Shown here: in pieces, positions 58,951 to 64,000 of the stretch
Position numbering within the stretch: the stretch's first letter is position 1
Layout of the letters: the number at the start of each line of letters is the position of its first letter
NCBI RefSeq assembly: GCF_044748305.1
Contig: NZ_JBIVFT010000002.1
Location: forward strand, 434,001-498,000
Source of the DNA: Arthrobacter_E sp044748305
GTDB lineage: Bacteria; Actinomycetota; Actinomycetes; Actinomycetales; Micrococcaceae
Direction: 5' to 3'
DNA: 64,000 nt
The notes under the pieces: generated by a model
The model's input: only the letters and a program-made list of their open reading frames with translations
What the model was told of the DNA's origin: nothing
Database searches by the model: none
Position numbers and translations under genes: made by a program

Positions 58951-60615
58951 GTGGACCGACCCCGTTCCGCCCTCGCGCACCGCTCGCGGCGGCTCATCGC
59001 TGCCGCCGGGGCCGCTGCGATCCTGCTCAGTGGCTGCACTCCCAGCCCCGACCCGGGACCCTCGCCGGACGGAACCACCGGCCCCCAGGCCACCTTCACC
59101 TTCGGCACACCGGCCCCGCCCATGGGTTTGGACCCCGCTCTCAGCTCGGACCTGGAGACCTACCGCGTCACGCGTCAGATCATGGAAGGTCTCCTCACGG
59201 TCGACGCGACCACCGGCAAGCCCGCGCCGTCCCTGGCCACGGACTGGAAGACCGCCGGAGACGGACTCAGCTACGATTTCACCCTGCGCCAAGGAGTCAC
59301 CTTCCAGGACGGGACGCCGTTCAACGCGGAGGCCGTCTGTGCCAACTTCAAGCGCTGGTATACCCTCCCCGTGGCGCTCCGCAAAGGCAATGGGGCCACC
59401 TTCGGAGCGATCTTCCGGGCGTACTCGGACCAGCCTGCCAGCTCGATCTATCGGGGTTGCACCGCCGACGACGCACAGCACGTCCGCATCGACCTCTCCG
59501 AGCCTTTCAGCGGCTTCCTGCAGGCCCTGACCATGCCCTCGCTGGCGATCTCCTCCCCCAAGGCTCTCGCCGCACAAAAGGCGAATGATCTCAGCACTAG
59601 CAAGGATGGGGTCTCGGTATCCGCCTATGCCCTGCATCCTGTCGGTACCGGACCTTTCTCCTTCACCTCCTGGGCGGACAACCGGGTCACGCTCACCTCG
59701 AATCCGCACTACTGGGGTGACCGCGGTCAGATCAAGACCGTGAACTTCGTGGTTCTCAGCCATCCCGAAGTCCGCCGCGAAGCTCTCGAAAAGGGCGAGA
59801 TCGACGCCTACGACAACATCACGGTGGACACCATGGAAGCCCTGGTCAAGAAGGGCGAACAGGTGGTCCAGCGGGACCCGTTCTCCGTCATGTACCTGGG
59901 CATCAATCAGTCGGTCGCCCCGCTGAACAATCCGAAGATCCGCCAGGCGATCGAGTACGCGATCGACAAGAACGCGATCGTCAAACGCTTCTACCTCGAC
60001 GGCACCGGCACCGCCAGCCAGTTCGTGCCTCCCCGGCTCGCCGGATTCAACAACAAGGCCCCGTCCCTCGGCTACGACCCCAACAAGGCGAAGGATCTGC
60101 TCAAGCAGGCCGGATACAACGGCAAGGCGATCCCGTTCTACTACCCGGTAGACGTGACGCGCGCCTATCTGCCGGCCCCCGAGAAGATCTACGCGGAGAT
60201 CGCCCGGCAACTGACCGCCGTCGGCTTCGTGATCAAGCCCGTGCCGGTCCCCTGGACGGACGGCTACGCCCAGAAGATCACCTCACCTGGGAACCACGGT
60301 CTACACCTGTTCGGCTGGAACGGCTCCTACGCCGATGCGGACAACTTCCTCTCGCCGCTTTTCGGAAGCCAGCGCAGCGAATTCGGCTTCAGCGACCCCG
60401 AGCTCTTCAAGCAGATCGCCCAGGCCCGGACCCTGCCTGACGGCGACCAGCGCAGTCAGCTCTACACCTCGATCAACGAGCGGATCGCCAAGGACCTCCC
60501 GGCCCTGCCCATCGCCTACCCGATCTCCGCCCTGGCCATGTCCGACCGGGTCATCAGCTATCCGGCCTCACCCGTGCTGAACGAGGTCTTCTCGAAGGTA
60601 AAACTCAAAGAATAA
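58951..60615 (+). CDS. Peptide/nickel-type ABC substrate-binding lipoprotein
   Basis: A 554-residue extracellular binding protein of the SBP_bac_5 (DppA/OppA) family. The lipobox LLSGC (Cys29) follows a basic, Ala-rich signal sequence. Typical segments are TYRVTRQIMEGLL, ATDWKTAGDGLSYDFTLRQGVTFQDGTPFNAEAVCANF, and FSVMYLGINQSVAPLNNPKIRQAIEYAIDKNAIV. GTG at 58951 has GAGGTGA at good spacing; GTG at 58939 is an alternative adding four residues. No permease or ATPase genes follow, so it is an orphan binding protein; the ligand is probably a peptide. Confidence 0.9.
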   Translation: MDRPRSALAHRSRRLIAAAGAAAILLSGCTPSPDPGPSPDGTTGPQATFTFGTPAPPMGLDPALSSDLETYRVTRQIMEGLLTVDATTGKPAPSLATDWKTAGDGLSYDFTLRQGVTFQDGTPFNAEAVCANFKRWYTLPVALRKGNGATFGAIFRAYSDQPASSIYRGCTADDAQHVRIDLSEPFSGFLQALTMPSLAISSPKALAAQKANDLSTSKDGVSVSAYALHPVGTGPFSFTSWADNRVTLTSNPHYWGDRGQIKTVNFVVLSHPEVRREALEKGEIDAYDNITVDTMEALVKKGEQVVQRDPFSVMYLGINQSVAPLNNPKIRQAIEYAIDKNAIVKRFYLDGTGTASQFVPPRLAGFNNKAPSLGYDPNKAKDLLKQAGYNGKAIPFYYPVDVTRAYLPAPEKIYAEIARQLTAVGFVIKPVPVPWTDGYAQKITSPGNHGLHLFGWNGSYADADNFLSPLFGSQRSEFGFSDPELFKQIAQARTLPDGDQRSQLYTSINERIAKDLPALPIAYPISALAMSDRVISYPASPVLNEVFSKVKLKE

Positions 60616-60693
60616 CCCCTGAGGGCAATTTTTGATAGAGCCTCCCAGGCGATATTCTGCTGTTGCCCAATGTTGCTGCAATCGGAGTTCACT

Positions 60694-62190
60694 GTGACCT
60701 TCATTTCCAAGACTTCCTCCGCCGATGTCGTACTGATCGGCGGAGGCATCATGAGCGCCACCCTGGGCGCCTTCCTCAAGCAACTCCAACCGGACTGGTC
60801 CATCGTCCTGTTCGAACGGCTCGACGCGGCCGGTCTGGAAAGCTCCGATCCCTGGAACAACGCGGGTACCGGCCACTCCGCCTTCTGCGAGCTCAACTAC
60901 ATGCCGCAGGCCAAGGACGGATCGGTCGACCCCGCCAAGGCGCTGGGCATCGCCGAAGGGTTCCAGCTCTCCCGTCAGTTCTGGTCCCACCTCGTCTCCG
61001 AGCAGCTCATCGGTTCCCCGAAGGGCTTCATCAACACGGTTCCGCACATGAGTTTCGTGCTCGGTGACGATCACTCCGACTACCTGAAGAAGCGCTACGA
61101 GGCTCTCAAGCCCAACCCGCTCTTCTCCACCATGGAGCACAGCGAGGACGCCTCCACGATCGGCGGCTGGGCTCCGCTCGTGATGAAGGGCCGCGCCGAG
61201 GGCCGCTTCGCCGCCACCCGCGTGGCGGAAGGAACCGACGTCGACTTCGGGGCACTGAGCCGCGAACTCACCAGCCACCTCGAACGCTCCGGCGTCGAAG
61301 TCAACTACTTCCACGACGTCACCGATCTCGACCGCCTGTCCTTCGGCAGCGGCTGGCAGGTCTCCACCCGTCATCTGGGGTCCAACGAGCGTGGCAGCAT
61401 CAAAGCCAAGTTCGTATTCGTCGGCGCCGGCGGCGGCGCCCTGCACCTGCTGCAGGCCTCCGGCATCCCGGAGTCCAAGGGCTATGGCGGATTCCCGGTT
61501 TCCGGCAAGTTCTTCCGCTGCACGGACGAGGACATCGCGGCACAGCACAACGCGAAGGTCTACGGCCAGGCATCCGTCGGCGCACCGCCCATGTCCGTGC
61601 CGCACCTGGACACCCGCTACGTCGACGGCAAGCGCTCCTTGCTCTTCGGCCCGTATGGCGGCTTCTCCACCAACTTCCTGAAGAACGGCTCGTACTGGGA
61701 CCTGCCGGGCAGTGTTCGTCCGAACAACATCGTTCCGATGCTCGGCGTGGCCAAGGACAACCTGGACCTGGTGGCCTACCTGGTCAAGGAGGTCACCAAG
61801 ACCCAGAACGCCAAGGTCGAGGCGCTCCGCGAGTACTACCCCGAGGCGCAGGGCGATAAGTGGGAGCTCATCACCGCAGGTCAGCGCGTGCAGATCATCA
61901 AGAAAGACCCCAAGCGCGGTGGGGCACTGCAGTTCGGAACCGAGGTCATCTCCAGCCGTGACGGCAGCATCGGAGCTCTTCTCGGTGCCTCCCCGGGAGC
62001 CTCCACGGCTGTGCCGATCATGCTCGAACTGCTCAAGCGGGCCTTCCCGGCCCGCTTCAAGGGCTGGGAAGGCAAGATCAAGGAGATGCTGCCCGGCTAC
62101 GGGGTCCGCCTGAACGACAACCCCGAGCTGGCCCAGGAGTTGGCGCGGCATACCGCGACCGTTCTCCAACTGGCCGAGGCCGGGCAGTAA
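60694..62190 (+). CDS. mqo: Malate:quinone oxidoreductase
   Basis: A 498-residue FAD enzyme at the cytoplasmic membrane face that oxidises malate and passes electrons to the quinone pool. FAD motif VVLIGGGIMSATLGAFL begins near residue 12; PWNNAGTGHSAFCELNYMP, GAGGGALHLLQASGIPE, GQASVGAPPMSVPHLDTR and SPGASTAVPIMLELL match the family. The GTG at 60694 has GGAG 6 nt upstream; an ATG at 60670 lacks a ribosome site. A strong terminator follows. Confidence 0.95.
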   Translation: MTFISKTSSADVVLIGGGIMSATLGAFLKQLQPDWSIVLFERLDAAGLESSDPWNNAGTGHSAFCELNYMPQAKDGSVDPAKALGIAEGFQLSRQFWSHLVSEQLIGSPKGFINTVPHMSFVLGDDHSDYLKKRYEALKPNPLFSTMEHSEDASTIGGWAPLVMKGRAEGRFAATRVAEGTDVDFGALSRELTSHLERSGVEVNYFHDVTDLDRLSFGSGWQVSTRHLGSNERGSIKAKFVFVGAGGGALHLLQASGIPESKGYGGFPVSGKFFRCTDEDIAAQHNAKVYGQASVGAPPMSVPHLDTRYVDGKRSLLFGPYGGFSTNFLKNGSYWDLPGSVRPNNIVPMLGVAKDNLDLVAYLVKEVTKTQNAKVEALREYYPEAQGDKWELITAGQRVQIIKKDPKRGGALQFGTEVISSRDGSIGALLGASPGASTAVPIMLELLKRAFPARFKGWEGKIKEMLPGYGVRLNDNPELAQELARHTATVLQLAEAGQ

Positions 62191-62271
62191 GATTGCCTGC
62201 AGCAACAGTGCCGGCCATCCTGGACTGATTCCGGGCGACTCCTTCACCCCGTCGCCACGGACCTGACACGG

Positions 62272-62297
62272 AACCCCCGCCCTGGAGCGGGGGTTTT
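62272..62297 (+). terminator. Terminator of mqo
   Basis: AACCCCCGC (62272-62280) and GCGGGGGTT (62287-62295) are exactly complementary around a 6-nt loop, followed by TT. It lies ~80 nt after the mqo stop and 42 nt before the RND gene. Confidence 0.85.
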
Positions 62298-62338
62298 GTG
62301 CTCCCACCCCTTTTTCGTCATTCGCGCAAGGAGTGCCC

Positions 62339-64000
62339 GTGTTCCGACTCTCAGAGCTCTCGCTCGCCAATAGAGCGCTGATCGCGCTGGTGACCATCTT
62401 CGCCGCCGTCTTCGGCGTGATCACCATGGGATCGCTGAAACAAGAACTCATCCCCTCGATCGAGTTCCCGCGGATCTCCGTGCTGAGCACCATGCCCGGC
62501 GCATCCGCCGAAGTGGTGGACAAGCAGGTGGGCGAACCCCTGGAACAGGCTCTCGGGGGTGTCGAATCAGTTGAATCGATCACGTCCACCTCGCGCAGCG
62601 GCGTCTCCACGGTCAGCCTCAGCTTCGCCTACGGCACCGACCTGGACCGCGCCCGCAACCAAGTGGACCGGGCGATCTCCACGGCGCGGCGCACCCTGCC
62701 GTCGTCCGTGGACCCGCAGTCCTTCGCCGGCAACATCAACGACTTCCCCGTGGTGTACCTTGCAGTGTCCTCTGATCAGCCGCTGAGTGTGCTCAGCGAG
62801 CAGCTCAACCGTCTGAGCGTCCCCCGTCTTCTCAAGCTCGACGGCGTCCGAGGCGCCGACGTCAGCGGCGCCAGCGGTCAGTACGTGTCCATCGTGCCCA
62901 CTCCCGGCGCACTGGAGCAGCATGGGATCACCGCCCAGGCCATCCGGCAGGCACTGAAGGACAACGGAACAGTGCTCCCGGCGGGGACCATCGCCGATCA
63001 GGGCAAGGAACTCTCACTCCAGGTCGGCACTCCGGTCGGTTCCCTCGATGCCGTGAAGTCGCTGCCTTTGAGCGGCGCCAAGCCTGCTGTCACCATCGGC
63101 GATGTCGCTCAGGTGACGCTCAAGGACGATCCCGCCACCTCGATCACCCGGACCAACGGCGTCCAGACCCTCGCTCTCTCGATCACCAAGAAGCCGGAGG
63201 CCGACACCGTCGCGCTCTCGCACGCCGTGCAGGACGCCCTGCCCGCGCTGCAGGCGGAACTGGGTCACGGAGCCAAGTTCACGACCGTGTTCGATCAGGC
63301 CCCTTTCATCGAGAAATCGATCAAGGACCTCACCACCGAAGGACTGCTGGGTCTGGGCTTCGCGGTGGTCGTCATCCTCCTGTTCCTCCTCTCGGTCCGC
63401 TCCACCCTGGTCACGGCGATCTCGATCCCGCTCTCGCTCCTGATCACCTTCATCGCCCTCGGCGCAGCGAAGTACTCCTTGAACATCCTCACGCTCGGTG
63501 CCCTCACGATCGCGATCGGCCGCGTGGTGGATGACTCGATCGTCGTGATCGAGAACATCAAGCGCCACCTCAGCTACGGCGAGGACAAGAAGACCGCGAT
63601 CCTCAATGCCATCCGCGAGGTGGCCGGCGCCGTCACCGCATCGACCTTGACCACGGTGGCGGTGTTCCTGCCGATCGCCTTCGTCGGTGATATCGCGGGC
63701 GAACTCTTCCGTCCCTTCGCCTTGACCGTCACCATCGCCCTGATCGCCTCGCTTTTCGTCTCCCTGACGATCGTTCCGGTGCTGGCCTACTGGTTCCTCT
63801 CCTCCGGTGACACTCGTGGAAAGGAACAGGAGGAGATCGAGCGCGAGGCACATGCCCGCGAGGAACGTTCCTGGCTGTCGCGTGGCTATCTGCCCGTGCT
63901 GCACGCCACGCAGCGTCATCCGGTCATCACCCTCACAGCCGCCGTGCTGGTCCTGGTCGGGACCTTCGCCATGACACCACTGCTGCCCACCAACCTTCTG
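62339..64000 (+). CDS. RND-family efflux transporter (AcrB/MMPL-like), 3' end missing
   Basis: The frame starts at a GTG with AAGGAG 5 nt upstream and stays open to the window edge, giving 554 residues. An N-terminal TM (ALIALVTIFAAVFGVITMG) precedes a periplasmic-type loop with PGASAEVVDKQVGEPLEQAL, then TMs from about residue 335 (GLGFAVVVILLFLLSVRSTLVTA) and the conserved proton-relay helix GRVVDDSIVVIENI near 395-408. The layout is HAE1/AcrB-like. In Gram-positives such proteins export drugs or lipids. No adaptor gene lies upstream. The rest lies beyond the window. Confidence 0.9.
   Translation, partial: MFRLSELSLANRALIALVTIFAAVFGVITMGSLKQELIPSIEFPRISVLSTMPGASAEVVDKQVGEPLEQALGGVESVESITSTSRSGVSTVSLSFAYGTDLDRARNQVDRAISTARRTLPSSVDPQSFAGNINDFPVVYLAVSSDQPLSVLSEQLNRLSVPRLLKLDGVRGADVSGASGQYVSIVPTPGALEQHGITAQAIRQALKDNGTVLPAGTIADQGKELSLQVGTPVGSLDAVKSLPLSGAKPAVTIGDVAQVTLKDDPATSITRTNGVQTLALSITKKPEADTVALSHAVQDALPALQAELGHGAKFTTVFDQAPFIEKSIKDLTTEGLLGLGFAVVVILLFLLSVRSTLVTAISIPLSLLITFIALGAAKYSLNILTLGALTIAIGRVVDDSIVVIENIKRHLSYGEDKKTAILNAIREVAGAVTASTLTTVAVFLPIAFVGDIAGELFRPFALTVTIALIASLFVSLTIVPVLAYWFLSSGDTRGKEQEEIEREAHAREERSWLSRGYLPVLHATQRHPVITLTAAVLVLVGTFAMTPLLPTNLL

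Noticed and set aside
60568..62610. 680-codon frame on the minus strand opposite mqo
   Set aside because: It lies entirely antisense to mqo and the RND start, with low-complexity composition and no recognisable domain.
1..64000. CRISPR array, prophage, insertion sequence or integron
   Set aside because: No regularly spaced repeats, transposase, integrase or phage structural gene was seen on either strand.

Overview
The window is ordinary chromosome from a high-GC actinomycete, most likely a member of the Micrococcaceae close to Arthrobacter. The evidence is the GC-rich coding sequence (about 65% in most genes), frequent GTG starts, an NdgR/LtbR-type IclR regulator divergent from leuCD, a murA-plsC-gpsA-ddl cluster, a DUF3515 lipoprotein, a tRNA-Gln/tRNA-Glu cluster beside gltX with no GlnRS gene in the window, and malate:quinone oxidoreductase. 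I saw no insertion sequence, prophage, CRISPR array or plasmid replication gene.

Region 1 (1-17.9 kb) is a cell-wall glycopolymer locus. On the plus strand lie a truncated nucleotidyltransferase and the UDP-GlcNAc 2-epimerase WecB. On the minus strand, from about 17.8 kb down to 2 kb, runs one tightly coupled operon: a secreted proline-rich protein, two GT4 glycosyltransferases, a TagG/TagH-like ABC exporter, a CgeB-like/GT2 glycosyltransferase, the UDP-ManNAc dehydrogenase WecC, a GT2-TagF fusion and a giant TPR-TagF-GT4 fusion. WecB and WecC together give UDP-ManNAcA, so a teichuronic/teichoic-type polymer with ManNAcA and polyol-phosphate (or sugar-phosphate) units is the simplest reading. 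The last two genes are clearly less GC-rich than the rest, which suggests acquisition. This is the most interesting part of the window.

Region 2 (17.9-28.6 kb) holds a DUF3515 lipoprotein, a GntR/MFS pair with a perfect 28-bp palindromic operator candidate, the envelope-precursor genes ddl, gpsA, plsC and murA, then leuD and leuC with the divergent regulator ndgR and a DUF1697 gene.

Region 3 (28.6-36.6 kb) holds the tRNA-Gln-Glu-Glu cluster and nearby gltX, a HAD phosphatase, a fumarylacetoacetase-family enzyme, a TetR regulator with twin operators shared with a stand-alone KAS-II-like condensing enzyme, an EamA transporter and a metallo-beta-lactamase-fold hydrolase.

Region 4 (36.6-57.3 kb) is dominated by branched-chain amino-acid synthesis: ilvE, leuB, ilvBNC behind a transcription attenuator with a 15-residue Val/Ile/Leu-rich leader peptide, ilvD, and also serA. 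A two-component system with a MacB-like ABC module, a second FtsX-type ABC module and metG lie between them. A CATCTCA...TATT motif recurs upstream of leuC, leuB and ilvB and is a candidate NdgR site.

Region 5 (57.3-64 kb) carries tRNA-Lys, a small membrane protein, a Bcp-type peroxiredoxin, tRNA-Leu, an oligopeptide-binding lipoprotein, mqo and the 5' part of an RND efflux gene cut by the window end. Long near-perfect hairpins, at least two of them repeated families, sit in several intergenic gaps.
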